Assembly: GCA_947625765.1 (NCBI GenBank) | Contig: CANQPP010000002.1 | Span: forward strand, 36,602-100,601 | Direction of reading: 5' to 3' | Length of the DNA stretch: 64,000 nt | Source of the DNA: an uncultured Clostridia bacterium | GTDB lineage: Bacteria > Bacillota > Clostridia > Christensenellales > UBA1750 | The notes under the pieces: generated by a model | Told to the model about the DNA's origin: nothing | What the model saw: only the letters and a program-made list of their open reading frames with translations | Database searches by the model: none | Part shown: one piece after another, positions 55,823 to 64,000 of the stretch | Layout: every line of letters begins with the position of its first letter | Numbering within the stretch: position 1 is the stretch's first letter | Program-made: the position numbers and the translations under genes

Positions 55823-57286
55823 TTATTCGCTGGGGACCTCGATCCCGGAGCCCAAATCCGTATCCAGGCTGGGCCCGTAGCCGTATTTGGCGCGGATGGC
55901 GGGATAGTTGCTGGTGAACAGCAGCTTCTCCTCCACCAGCTCGTCGCCGCGCTTGTACTGGATGTAGGTGGAGGCGATCTTCCCGTCGCGCCCCTTGCGG
56001 ATGAGCACCGTCTCGCCGGGGGCCAGGTTCGGGTCGAACTCGTAGCTGTCCTCGGGCCGCTCCAGCGTCGCGTCCGTGGTGGAGCGCAGATCGATGGTGA
56101 TGCCCTCCTCCAGGACGGGGACGCCGTACACCTCCACGGTCAGCTCCCTGTTCTCGAAGATGGAGACCAAGTAGATGGGCGAGTCGGACACGTTCTTGAA
56201 CTTAAAGTCCTTCGCCGGGTAGTCGATGGCCGCGTCCATGCCGATCTTGACGTAATCGGAGGGCCAGGAGTGGTTGTGCCTCTCCACGATCTCCATGCCC
56301 GCGCGCACCACGACGTTGAACAGCGTGGAGGACACCTGGCAGACGCCGCCGCCCGGCTCGTCCACCAGGACGCCGTTGCGGATGGTGCCCGCGTCGCGGT
56401 AGCCCTTGGCGGAAGTCCTGGGGCCCGTCAGCTCGTTGATGGAAAACACCTCGCCCGGCGCCACCACCAGCCCGTTGAAGGCCGAGGAGCAGAGGCGGAT
56501 GTTGGTGTTGCGGTTGGAATTGTTGGTGGCCGTGGTGGTGAAGGAGGCCAGCAGCTTGTTCTGGGTCTCCAGCTGCGCCTTGGTCACGGTGGGCAGCAGC
56601 TCCTCGAACTCGGCATCCAGCGTGCGGCTGAAATCGTCGTTGCGGATCATCAGCTCGATCTGCTCCCGCAGATGGTCCACGTACAGCTTCTTGCCGCTCT
56701 GCTCGTCGGTGAAGGTGAAGGTCCGGTTCTCCGCGTCGAAGCTGGCCACCGCCGCGTCCACGGCGGGCACCTGCGTCTGGGCGTCCAGCTGGGCCAGGAA
56801 GGGCTCCACGCCGCTGGAATCCACCTGGGTGGAGACGGTAAACTCCACGGGAGAATCCTGCAGGCGCACGATGCGCTCGTACCTCTCCTCCAGCTCGCCC
56901 TCGCGGCCGACGTTGAAGGCGTTCACCAAAACCGTATCCAGGTCGTGGGTCGCGGGCAGGGCCAGCGTCCGCTCAGCACCGTCCACGCGCACGCGGATCA
57001 CCCGGCCCGCGTCCTGCGTTTCCAGCGTCTGGGACAGGAGCGCATAGGCCTCGTCGTACTCCATGCCGCCCAGGTCCACGCCGTCCACGCGCACGCCGGG
57101 GAAGAAGCCCGACTGGGACACGGTCTGCTGCATCAGCTGCAGGCGCTCGTAGTGCTGCTGATAGGCGATAGCGAAAACGCCCGCCAACAGGAAGCAGAAA
57201 AGGGCCAGCACGGTGAACAGGATGCCGCCGATGCCCTTGGGGCCGCCCCTGCGGCCGCCTCCCCTGCGATCCATGTCCTGACTCAT
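55823..57286 (-). CDS. VanW family protein 2
   Basis: A 487-residue paralogue of the preceding protein: short Arg/Gly-rich N-terminus, one membrane segment (GGILFTVLALFCFLLAGVFAI, about 20-42), PG_binding_4-like region (about 75-260), and VanW domain (about 265-395) with NRNTNIRLCSSAFNGLVVAPGEVFSIN and PGGGVCQVSSTLFNVVVRAGM. It lacks the long basic head and acidic tail of VanW protein 1. Same strand and close, so the two probably form an operon and may act together at the wall. Confidence 0.88.
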   Translation of the reverse strand: MSQDMDRRGGGRRGGPKGIGGILFTVLALFCFLLAGVFAIAYQQHYERLQLMQQTVSQSGFFPGVRVDGVDLGGMEYDEAYALLSQTLETQDAGRVIRVRVDGAERTLALPATHDLDTVLVNAFNVGREGELEERYERIVRLQDSPVEFTVSTQVDSSGVEPFLAQLDAQTQVPAVDAAVASFDAENRTFTFTDEQSGKKLYVDHLREQIELMIRNDDFSRTLDAEFEELLPTVTKAQLETQNKLLASFTTTATNNSNRNTNIRLCSSAFNGLVVAPGEVFSINELTGPRTSAKGYRDAGTIRNGVLVDEPGGGVCQVSSTLFNVVVRAGMEIVERHNHSWPSDYVKIGMDAAIDYPAKDFKFKNVSDSPIYLVSIFENRELTVEVYGVPVLEEGITIDLRSTTDATLERPEDSYEFDPNLAPGETVLIRKGRDGKIASTYIQYKRGDELVEEKLLFTSNYPAIRAKYGYGPSLDTDLGSGIEVPSE

Positions 57287-57446
57287 ATCGTTTCGATCCT
57301 CCCCACAGGCAGTTCGGAGAAAGTTGACTTACGTTCCACCGGGCAGCGCCCGGTCGTCCACTCTCTATTGTGCCACAAATGGAACGCCAGCGCAACGAGC
57401 AAAGTTTCAATTTTGAAAGAAAAAATCCCGGCCCGTTTTTTCCCCT

Positions 57447-57490
57447 TTAAGACGCCCACGGTCCGCCTTAAAGGACCATGGGCGTTTCTC
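57447..57490. terminator. Terminator between rex and VanW gene 2 promoter
   Basis: ACGCCCACGGTCC with its near-perfect complement GGACCATGGGCGT, then TTCTCTT. Confidence 0.65.
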
Positions 57491-57519
57491 TTAGAGGTTC
57501 TTGCTTTGTTTTGCCGTCT

Positions 57520-58182
57520 TTACTCGACCTCGTCCACCACGCCCAGCTCCATGTCCTTTTCCTTGAGCATGTAGAGCAGCACGTACAGCGAGTCGGTCAG
57601 GTGCACGTTGTTGACCACCACGGGCGCGGGGACCTTCAGGTCCACCGGGGCGAAGTTCCAGATGGCCTTGACGCCGCCGGCCATGAGTATGTCCGCGCTC
57701 TCCTGGGCCACCGCGCCCGGCGTTGCGACCACGCCCACGCGGCAGGGATGCTCCTTGAGATACTGCGGCAGAAGGCTTGCGTGCAGCACGGGCGCGCCCG
57801 AGGGCAGGCTTTTGCCCACCAATTTTTCGTCGATGTCGAACAGGGCGCTCACGTCCATGCCCTGCTGGCGGAAGGTGGGGTACGCAGCCACGGCCTGGCC
57901 GATCTTGCCCGCGCCCACGATCACCACGCGGTAGCGGCGGTCCAGCCCCAAAACGCCCGCGATGTACTGCTTGAGCTCGCTGACGTTGTAGCCGTAGCCC
58001 TGCTGGCCCAAGGCGCCGAAGCAGTTGATGTCCTGGCGGATCTGCGAGGCCGTCACGCCCATGCGCGTGCCCAGCTCCTGGGACGAGATGCTCTCTACCC
58101 CCTGCGCCTCCAGCGCGTTCAAATAGCGATAATACCTGGGCAGCCTGCGGATCACCGCGTCCGAGATCCTTTTGGTCGCCAT
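57520..58182 (-). CDS. rex: Redox-sensing transcriptional repressor Rex
   Basis: A 220-residue Rex. N-terminal winged helix (about 1-80) with ISDAVIRRLPRYYRYL and ISSQELGTRMGVTASQIRQDINCFGALGQQGYGYNV; Rossmann domain with VVIVGAGKIGQAV (about 86-98) for NADH. Rex binds DNA when NAD+ is high and releases it when NADH rises, controlling fermentation genes. Full length. I find no clear TTGTTAA/TTAACAA site in its own promoter, which has TATAAT near 58220 on the minus strand. Confidence 0.96.
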   Translation of the reverse strand: MATKRISDAVIRRLPRYYRYLNALEAQGVESISSQELGTRMGVTASQIRQDINCFGALGQQGYGYNVSELKQYIAGVLGLDRRYRVVIVGAGKIGQAVAAYPTFRQQGMDVSALFDIDEKLVGKSLPSGAPVLHASLLPQYLKEHPCRVGVVATPGAVAQESADILMAGGVKAIWNFAPVDLKVPAPVVVNNVHLTDSLYVLLYMLKEKDMELGVVDEVE

Positions 58183-58316
58183 GGAACTCGCCTCCCAAGT
58201 TCGTTATTTTTTTAATTATAACATTTTTCTATCGCTGTTCGCAAGACGGCGCTCGTGTTTTAACGAACTGTTTTCTTCTTTTGGGACCGCTATGGAGGCC
58301 GCCCGGCCAGCCCCTT

Positions 58317-59072
58317 TCAGCGGAACCGGCACACCGCCTCCACGGGCCTGTGGTCGGAGAGGAACACGCCCTCCCTTTCGTCCGTCCACAGCCTGCAGGA
58401 AACGGGCTCCAGCTCCGCCAGGTAGATGTAGTCGATCTTCAAGGGCTTATCCAGCCGCCCGAAGTCGTGGAAGGTACCGGGCAGCTCCGCGCCGACGCGC
58501 TTAAAGGCCGGGTATTCCTCCATCGTGCGCATCTCCGCGTCGCCGGGTTCTGCGTTGAAGTCGCCCATCAGCACCGCGGGCGCGGGCCATTCCTTCTCGT
58601 CCTGCTTAATGCGCTTCATCACGCTCTGCAGGCCCAAAGTCCTGGCATAGCCGCTCACGTGGTCCAGATGCGTGTTGTAGAGGTGGAGCAGGCGGTTCTC
58701 CGCCTTTTGACGCAGAAGCAGGTGCGTGCACAGCCGCGGGCAGTCGCTCTGCTCCTCAAAGCGGGAGCCGGGCACGTTGGGCGTCTCGGACAGCCAGAAC
58801 ACGTCGAGCTTCACCGGCTCGAAGCTCTCCTTTCGCACCGCCACGGTCATGCTCTCGCCGCCGAAGTCCTTCTCCCTGCCGCAGCCCAGAAGCATGTACT
58901 CGGGCAGGGCCTGTTCCAGGCGCGCCTTCACGTGGGGCAGCATCTCCTGAAAGCCCACCGCGTCCGGCATTTCCCGGCGCAGCGTCTCCACGATCAGCGG
59001 CTCGCGGAACTGGTAGTTGTTGTTTCCGTCCTGCCCGTAGTCGCAGCGGATGTTGAACGTCACGAACTTCAT
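58317..59072 (-). CDS. Endonuclease/exonuclease/phosphatase family protein
   Basis: A 251-residue EEP-fold protein with the family motifs: VTFNIRCDY (Asn), VGFQEM (metal Glu), YNTHLDHVS (His), LMGDFNAEP (Asp, Asn) and LSDHRPVEA (terminal His). Members cleave phosphodiesters or phosphomonoesters in DNA, RNA, inositols or lipids; no signal peptide, so cytosolic. The substrate is unknown. Monocistronic as far as visible. Confidence 0.87.
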   Translation of the reverse strand: MKFVTFNIRCDYGQDGNNNYQFREPLIVETLRREMPDAVGFQEMLPHVKARLEQALPEYMLLGCGREKDFGGESMTVAVRKESFEPVKLDVFWLSETPNVPGSRFEEQSDCPRLCTHLLLRQKAENRLLHLYNTHLDHVSGYARTLGLQSVMKRIKQDEKEWPAPAVLMGDFNAEPGDAEMRTMEEYPAFKRVGAELPGTFHDFGRLDKPLKIDYIYLAELEPVSCRLWTDEREGVFLSDHRPVEAVCRFR

Positions 59073-59196
59073 GGTCTTCTTCCTCCCGACAGGGGCTTGT
59101 CCCGCCCCCCTTGTTTTTTTGTCTCCCGATGCCCTTTTGCGCTCCCGCAGCGCTTTTACCTCAATTGGGATACCTGCCTGTCAAACGCCGCGTTCG

Positions 59197-59532
59197 TCAA
59201 TTTCCCTCGTCTATGTTCTTCTTCCATCGGCGGTATTCCGGCGTTTCGTCCCATTCCAACGCCCTGTCGATATAATACTCCGCCAACTCGAAGGACGCGG
59301 GGGGCGTCAACGCGATGAAGAGATAATACGCCATCAAAAACGCGCAGCGCGCGGCGGCCTTCATGCTGTTCTTCCCTTGAAATCTGTGCAGCGACGCCTC
59401 CAATACAAAGAACAGGTTCAGCCGGTCTACCTCGTCTGCGTCCCCATAAAAGCGATCCAAGTCGTCCGGCGCAAGTTCAAGGATCTCCTTCTCCTCAAAA
59501 TACGGATGCCCGAAATCGATGCGGATCTTCAT
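59197..59532 (-). CDS. Small unknown protein
   Basis: A 111-residue protein I do not recognise. Starts MKIRIDFGHPYFEEKEILELAPDDLDRFYGDADEVDRL, is acidic, has a helical centre with AARCAFLMAYYLFIALTPPASFELAEYYIDRAL (TPR-like helix pair) and no signal peptide. AGGAAG lies seven bases before the ATG. A TTG 15 bases upstream is an alternative start. Confidence 0.55.
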   Translation of the reverse strand: MKIRIDFGHPYFEEKEILELAPDDLDRFYGDADEVDRLNLFFVLEASLHRFQGKNSMKAAARCAFLMAYYLFIALTPPASFELAEYYIDRALEWDETPEYRRWKKNIDEGN

Positions 59533-59571
59533 GCCGATCTTCCTCAAAAACCCCTTATCTTTTCAAAGCGT

Positions 59572-60168
59572 TCATTCAGCCTTTTTACACCTGAGCACCC
59601 AGAAACCCTTGTCCCTCTGGATGCGCTCGACCTGTTTGAACAGCGTTTCCAGATACGTTTTGGCCGACTCCGCGCCGTGGCTCTTGCGGATCACCAGATA
59701 CAGCTCCCCGCCGGGAAGCAGGCTCTTTTCCGCCGCGGCGAACAGGCCGTAGATGATCTTCTTCCCCGCGCGGATGGGCGGGTTCGTCACCACGGTATCA
59801 AGGCCCTCCGGCAGGCAGACAAGGCCGTCGCCCTCCTCTGCCCGCGCGTTTCGGATGCCGTTCTGCACGATGTTCCGCCGGGCCAGCTCCACCGCGCGGC
59901 GGTTCACATCCACCATCAGCAGCTGCGCCAGCTCGTTTTTCGCCGCCAGAAAGCAGCCGATCGCCCCCCAGCCGCAGCCCAGGTCCGCGATATGCCCGCT
60001 CAGGGGCGGCAGGCTCTCCAGCAGCAGGCGGCTGCCCTCGTCCAGGCCGTCCCGGGAAAAGGTGGCGCTGTCCGTAAAGAAGCGCAGCTCCAGTCCCAGC
60101 GCCCGCGCCGTGAGCAAGCGCTCATCGTGGGGCGCGGAAGGGTCGGGGGCAAAGTACTGCTCGGCCAT
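59572..60168 (-). CDS. RsmC-like class I methyltransferase
   Basis: A 198-residue SAM-dependent methyltransferase: motif I ADLGCGWGAIGCFLA (about 61-75), acidic LMVDVNRRAVELA, and catalytic NPPIRAG (about 128). The layout matches the RsmC/RlmG C-terminal domain, as in the single-domain YbxB of Bacillus, which are thought to methylate guanine N2 in rRNA. Whether it targets 16S G1207 here is inference. Its stop lies 40 bases from the small unknown gene. Confidence 0.85.
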   Translation of the reverse strand: MAEQYFAPDPSAPHDERLLTARALGLELRFFTDSATFSRDGLDEGSRLLLESLPPLSGHIADLGCGWGAIGCFLAAKNELAQLLMVDVNRRAVELARRNIVQNGIRNARAEEGDGLVCLPEGLDTVVTNPPIRAGKKIIYGLFAAAEKSLLPGGELYLVIRKSHGAESAKTYLETLFKQVERIQRDKGFWVLRCKKAE

Positions 60169-60186
60169 GGCTTTCTCTCTCCTTCT

Positions 60187-63100
60187 TTATTCCACGCTTT
60201 TGAGCGCCTCGATCATGTTGATGCCCTTGAGCTTCCTGTGCATCACCACGTTCACCAGCGCGGAGAACACGAAGGTGAGCGCGGCGGCGAAGGCGAAGCT
60301 GCTGGGCCGTATGCTGCGGCCGAACATCACCAGGTCCACCTCCACGGTGGAGATGATGTACCTATGCAAGAACACGCCCAGGATGAGGCCCGCCAGCGTG
60401 CCCACGAGCGTCAGCACCACGTTCTCTCTGGTGACGTAGGCCGTCACCTCCGGGTCGTAGAAGCCCAACACCTTGATGGTGGCCAGCTCCCTCTCCCGCT
60501 CGGTCACGTTGATGTTTGCCAGGTTGTATAGCACCACGAAGGCCAGCGTGCCCGCGGCCAGTATGATCACCCAGACCACGGAGTCCATGCTGCTCATCAT
60601 GTCGTCGAAGTATTCCGCAAGGCCGGTGTTGAAGCTGACGCTGGTCACGCCGTCCAGGTCCATCAGCGTGGTGGAAAGCTCGTCCTCAAAGGCGTCGTCC
60701 GTGCTGGTGAAGGAGCACAGCGCCTGGTTGGCCTGGAAGCTCTGCCCCAGCAGTTTCTCGTACCCGGCCTTGGTCATGTACGCGTAGTGGTAGACGTAGT
60801 TCTCCGTGATGCCCGTGACCGGCACGGCGTAGTCCTTGCCCAGCTCGCCCAAATTCAGCCACACGGTGTCGCCCGCGCGCACGCCCAGCATGCGGGCCAT
60901 CTTTTCGGTCAAAATAAGTCCGTCGTCCGTCAGCGGCAGGGGCTCGCGGCTGCCGCGCAGCTGCAGGCTCACTTCCTTTAAGAAGCTGTCCGTATCCTCC
61001 GCGGCCACCAGCGTCACGTCCCGCTTATCGTCCTCGTCCTTCCACAGGGAAACGGAGCTTGTATAGGTGTTGGTCCGTGCCACCAGTCGGCCGGAGCGCT
61101 CTAAAGCGTTGCCTATGTTCTGCACCTGGGCGTAGTTGGCGTCCGTGGACCAGACCACGGACAGCTCGTAGTGGAACACGTCCCCGAACTGCCAGCCCAC
61201 CATGCCCATGATGGAGTTGCGCAGCCCGAAGCCCGCCAGCAGCAGCGCCGTGCAGCCCGCGATGCCGAACACCGTCATGTAAAAGCGCTTCTTGTAGCGG
61301 AACAGGTTGCGCACCGTCACCTTCTGGGTGAAGCTCAGCCTGCGCCAGAGCCAGGGGATCCTCTCCAGCAGCACGCGCTTGCCGCTCTTGGGCATCTTGG
61401 GCCGCATGAGCCTGGCGGGCGTTAGGATGAGCTGCTTGCGGACCGCCAGGTACGCCGCGCCCGCTGTGCAGAGCAGGCCCACCAAAACGGCAGAGAGCGC
61501 GTAGGAGGTGATGAACTGCAGCTTCACCGCCGGCAGGGTGTACATCATGCTGTACGCCCCATAGATGACCGCGGGCAGGAAGGTGAAGCCCAGCGCCATG
61601 CCTATGACGCTGCCCGCCACGGACGCAAAGGACGAGTAGAGCAGGTACTTGGAGGCGATCTGCCCCTCGTCGTAGCCCAGGGCCTTGAGCACGCCCATCT
61701 GCGTGCGGCCCTCGTCCACCATGCGCGTCATGGAGGTGAGCGAGACCAGCGCCGCCACCAGGAAGAACAGCACCGGGAACACCTGCCCCAAGGCCGCGAT
61801 GCGCTGCGTATTCTGCTCGTAGTCCGCATAGCCGTAGTTGGTGTTGCGGTCAAGGACGTACCAGAGCGGCTCGTCCAGCCTGTCCAGCTGGTCGTAGGCG
61901 CTGCGGATGGCCTTCTCCGCGTCGGTGAAGCGCCGGGCGGCCTCCGCGTCCTGGCTGAGCAAGGTGGAGATGCCGACCCTGTACTGGGCCCAGCCGCCGG
62001 ATAGGACCGCGCGGGCCTCCTCCAGCTGCCTTTCGCCCTCGCGGCGGGCCGCCTCCAGCTGCCGCCTGCTCTCCCGGATGGCCACCGCGCCCTCGTCCAG
62101 CTGCCGCCGGGCGTCCCGCAGCTGGTCCTCGCCCGCCTGCAATTGGGCGACGCCCGCGCGGTACTGGGCGCGGCCTTCCTTTAGGGCCTGCTCCGCCAGA
62201 CGGATCGCCTCGGCCAGGTCCTCGGTCACCTGCTCCCAGTCCACCTCCGCGACCCACTGGGCCGCCTCCTCGGGGTCCATGTCGGCGAAGCGCTCCAGCA
62301 GCTCCCGCGTCTCCCCGGGCAGCTCGTCCATCTCGCGCAGGATGCGGCGGGCCAGCTCCTGCAGGGCGCGCACTTCCGCCTCGTCCAGCTCGGGGGCAAA
62401 GTCCCGCGCGGCCAGGTAGTTGTAGAACTGGTTGTAAAGGGGTCTGGCCCGCTCCAGGGCCAGCTCCGCGGCGTCCAGCGCCTGCAGGCTCTGCTCCAGC
62501 TGCCTTTGCGCCGCGGGCTTCGTCTCGTTATAGAACTTCTCCTCCTGGGCAGACAGCTCCTTGTCGCCCTCGTTCCACTGCAGCTGCGCCTGCTCGATCT
62601 GCTTTTCGGCGCTGTCCATCTGGGCGCGGAAGGCGTTGGTCTGCTTGAGAAGCTCCTCCTCGCCGGAGGCCAGCTCGTTCAACGACCCCAAAAGCGTCTC
62701 CTGGGCCTTTAGCATCTGCTCGTCCGCGTCGGCGCGGCTCTTGTCCAGCGCGGCCTGGTTTAGGTCTATGGCGTTCTTGGCCTGGCGGCGCACCTCCTCC
62801 AGGCGGGCGGGCTGGCGGGTCTCGGCCAGTTCTTCCAATGCGTCCTTGGCCCTGTCCACCAGCGCCTCGTACTCGTCGGAGAAGCAGTTGAGCGCCGCCG
62901 CGCCGCGCAGCCGCAGGTTCACCTGGGTGTAGACGCTGCGGTCGAAGGCCTCGGCGGGCAGCAGGCAGAAGGCGTCCGCCTGGCCGGTGCCCAGCGTGCT
63001 GGTGCCGCGCTCCACGGAGATGTACAGCGGGCTCTCCACAAGGCCCACGATACGCGCCTCGGTCATGAGCAGCGTATCCCCCGCGTCCTCCAGCTCGATG

Positions 63101-63582
63101 GTGTCCCCGAGCTTAAGATCCAAGGTCCTCAGCACCTCCTGCTCCACGGCGCACTCGCCCGCCTTCTGGGGCAGGCGGCCCTCCAGCACCACGGGCTCGT
63201 CCATCCGCGTGGAGGAACCCTGCGCGGCGAGGGAGTGGAGCTTTAAGACCAGAGAGGTGGTGCCCACGCTCACCTGGGCGTCGGCGGTCATGCCGGGCAG
63301 CACGCTCTCCACGTAGGGCTCCTTGGCGATCTGCGCCACATCCGCGGCGGAGAGGCCCATGGTGGAGAGTATCTGCACATCGTGCATGTGCGTTTCGTCG
63401 AAGAAGGCGTCGGCGGTGTACTGCATGTCCGGCCCGGCGCTCTTGATGCCCACGAAAAAGGCCACCCCCAGCCCGACGATGCAGAGGATGGACAGGAACC
63501 GCGCGCGGGACTTGGCGATCTCGCGCAGGGTATCCGTGAACAGGGCCGATCTTCTCCGGCCGGGACGAGCGCGCTTCACCAT
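60187..63582 (-). CDS. FtsX-type ABC transporter permease
   Basis: A 1131-residue permease of the MacB/FtsX superfamily with two FtsX domains. First membrane helix about 29-49; a large extracytoplasmic part (about 50-590) contains a MacB-PCD-like domain, then a long Glu/Arg/Gln/Leu-rich coiled coil (about 250-560); a helix cluster follows (about 600-760), a second extracytoplasmic domain (about 800-985) and three C-terminal helices. The permease start overlaps the ATPase stop (ATGGTGA). Works with the adjacent ATPase as a mechanotransmission pump or lipid exporter; substrate unknown. Confidence 0.88.
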   Translation of the reverse strand: MVKRARPGRRRSALFTDTLREIAKSRARFLSILCIVGLGVAFFVGIKSAGPDMQYTADAFFDETHMHDVQILSTMGLSAADVAQIAKEPYVESVLPGMTADAQVSVGTTSLVLKLHSLAAQGSSTRMDEPVVLEGRLPQKAGECAVEQEVLRTLDLKLGDTIELEDAGDTLLMTEARIVGLVESPLYISVERGTSTLGTGQADAFCLLPAEAFDRSVYTQVNLRLRGAAALNCFSDEYEALVDRAKDALEELAETRQPARLEEVRRQAKNAIDLNQAALDKSRADADEQMLKAQETLLGSLNELASGEEELLKQTNAFRAQMDSAEKQIEQAQLQWNEGDKELSAQEEKFYNETKPAAQRQLEQSLQALDAAELALERARPLYNQFYNYLAARDFAPELDEAEVRALQELARRILREMDELPGETRELLERFADMDPEEAAQWVAEVDWEQVTEDLAEAIRLAEQALKEGRAQYRAGVAQLQAGEDQLRDARRQLDEGAVAIRESRRQLEAARREGERQLEEARAVLSGGWAQYRVGISTLLSQDAEAARRFTDAEKAIRSAYDQLDRLDEPLWYVLDRNTNYGYADYEQNTQRIAALGQVFPVLFFLVAALVSLTSMTRMVDEGRTQMGVLKALGYDEGQIASKYLLYSSFASVAGSVIGMALGFTFLPAVIYGAYSMMYTLPAVKLQFITSYALSAVLVGLLCTAGAAYLAVRKQLILTPARLMRPKMPKSGKRVLLERIPWLWRRLSFTQKVTVRNLFRYKKRFYMTVFGIAGCTALLLAGFGLRNSIMGMVGWQFGDVFHYELSVVWSTDANYAQVQNIGNALERSGRLVARTNTYTSSVSLWKDEDDKRDVTLVAAEDTDSFLKEVSLQLRGSREPLPLTDDGLILTEKMARMLGVRAGDTVWLNLGELGKDYAVPVTGITENYVYHYAYMTKAGYEKLLGQSFQANQALCSFTSTDDAFEDELSTTLMDLDGVTSVSFNTGLAEYFDDMMSSMDSVVWVIILAAGTLAFVVLYNLANINVTERERELATIKVLGFYDPEVTAYVTRENVVLTLVGTLAGLILGVFLHRYIISTVEVDLVMFGRSIRPSSFAFAAALTFVFSALVNVVMHRKLKGINMIEALKSVE

Positions 63583-64000
63583 TCGATCTCCTGCACGGGC
63601 AGGGGGTGTTCGTTGATCTCTACCCTGTCCACGCCGCCGTTCTTAAAGTAGATGACCCGATCCCCCATGGGGGTCAGGGCGGAATTGTGTGTGATGACGA
63701 TGACGGTCATCTGCAGCCTGCGGCAGGTGTCCTGCAACAGCTTTAAGATGGCCTTGCCGGTCACGTAGTCCAGCGCGCCGGTGGGCTCGTCGCAGAGCAG
63801 CAGCTTGGGGTTTTTGGCCAGCGCGCGGGCGATGGCCACGCGCTGCTGCTCGCCGCCGGAGAGCTGCGCCGGGAAGTTGTTCATGCGCTCCTTTAAGCCC
63901 ACCTCCTCCAGCACCGTGGCCGGGTCCAGCGGGTCCAGACAGATCTGCGTGGCCAGCTCCACGTTTTCCAGGGCGGTCAGGTTCTGCACCAGGTTGTAGA
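63576..64000 (-). CDS. ABC transporter ATPase (MacB/LolD-like), 3' part
   Basis: The C-terminal 140 or so residues of an ABC ATPase whose start lies beyond the window. Signature [16 protein letters not shown], Walker [13 protein letters not shown] and H-loop [10 protein letters not shown] are intact. This DEPTGALD form is typical of MacB/LolD ATPases paired with FtsX-type permeases, and its stop overlaps the permease start, so they are one operon. Frame remains open to base 64000. Confidence 0.92.
   Translation of the reverse strand, partial: YNLVQNLTALENVELATQICLDPLDPATVLEEVGLKERMNNFPAQLSGGEQQRVAIARALAKNPKLLLCDEPTGALDYVTGKAILKLLQDTCRRLQMTVIVITHNSALTPMGDRVIYFKNGGVDRVEINEHPLPVQEIEW

Overview
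The window is a GC-rich (by eye roughly 60-65% GC) chromosome segment of a spore-forming Gram-positive bacterium. I read it as a Clostridia-type Bacillota. The markers are a phenylalanine T-box in front of pheST, Rex, clpP-clpX-tig, a GerW/YtfJ sporulation protein with its DUF2953 partner, a LonB-type sporulation protease, a SpoVB/MurJ-like flippase, a YacL-type PIN/TRAM protein beside radA, VanW-domain envelope proteins and CCA-encoding tRNA genes. The species cannot be named from sequence alone; a high-GC Christensenellales- or Oscillospirales-like lineage would fit.

Layout. 1-6.3 kb: end of a flippase gene, zapA, pheT, pheS with its T-box, gerW and DUF2953. 6.4-11.4 kb: an Eis-like acetyltransferase, an S51-like peptidase, a frameshifted GNAT gene, an M42 peptidase, rdgB and a YfcE-like phosphodiesterase. 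11.5-12.5 kb: a nine-tRNA operon behind a consensus promoter. 12.5-16.6 kb: a MATE exporter, an MBL hydrolase, and a sodium-pump beta subunit with a 45-residue partner behind a yybP-ykoY-like (manganese) riboswitch. 16.7-20.2 kb: clpX, clpP, tig. 20.4-22.8 kb: a small unknown gene, then an Lsa/CplR-type ABC-F ribosome-protection gene behind a leader with a five-residue uORF and a terminator. 22.9-30.1 kb: a truncated S51-like protein, a polysaccharide deacetylase, lonB, and a BmrC/BmrD-like heterodimeric exporter behind a 43-residue leader ORF and terminator. 30.1-32.3 kb: a TIM-barrel isomerase, a candidate 6S RNA, two tRNAs and a 240-bp tandem non-coding repeat. 32.3-42.8 kb: an odd metallophosphoesterase, an anchored unknown, an AT-rich lipoprotein, a GNAT, radA, a PIN/TRAM protein, an LCP protein, a 50-residue zinc ribbon, pgsA and a lipoprotein. 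43.0-49.7 kb: a compact phage head-neck cassette. 50-64 kb: an Rrf2 regulator divergent from an EFR1 ferredoxin, an envelope block (inactive transglutaminase-like lipoprotein, PrsA-like foldase, two VanW proteins), rex, an EEP phosphatase, an RsmC-like methyltransferase, and an FtsX-type permease with its ATPase running off the edge.

The most unusual content is (1) seven intact co-directional phage structural genes in the order portal, scaffold, N4-gp56 capsid, adaptor, gp10-like stabilizer, small structural protein and peptidoglycan-binding protein, with no terminase, integrase, replication or lysis gene near them; (2) two separate antibiotic-efflux/protection loci that each look controlled by a short translated leader plus a terminator; (3) a manganese-type riboswitch on a sodium-pump beta subunit; and (4) a candidate orphan small RNA whose 16-nt element is repeated, inverted, in the leader of the neighbouring lipoprotein gene. 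Long antisense reading frames over most genes are artefacts of high GC and were left out.
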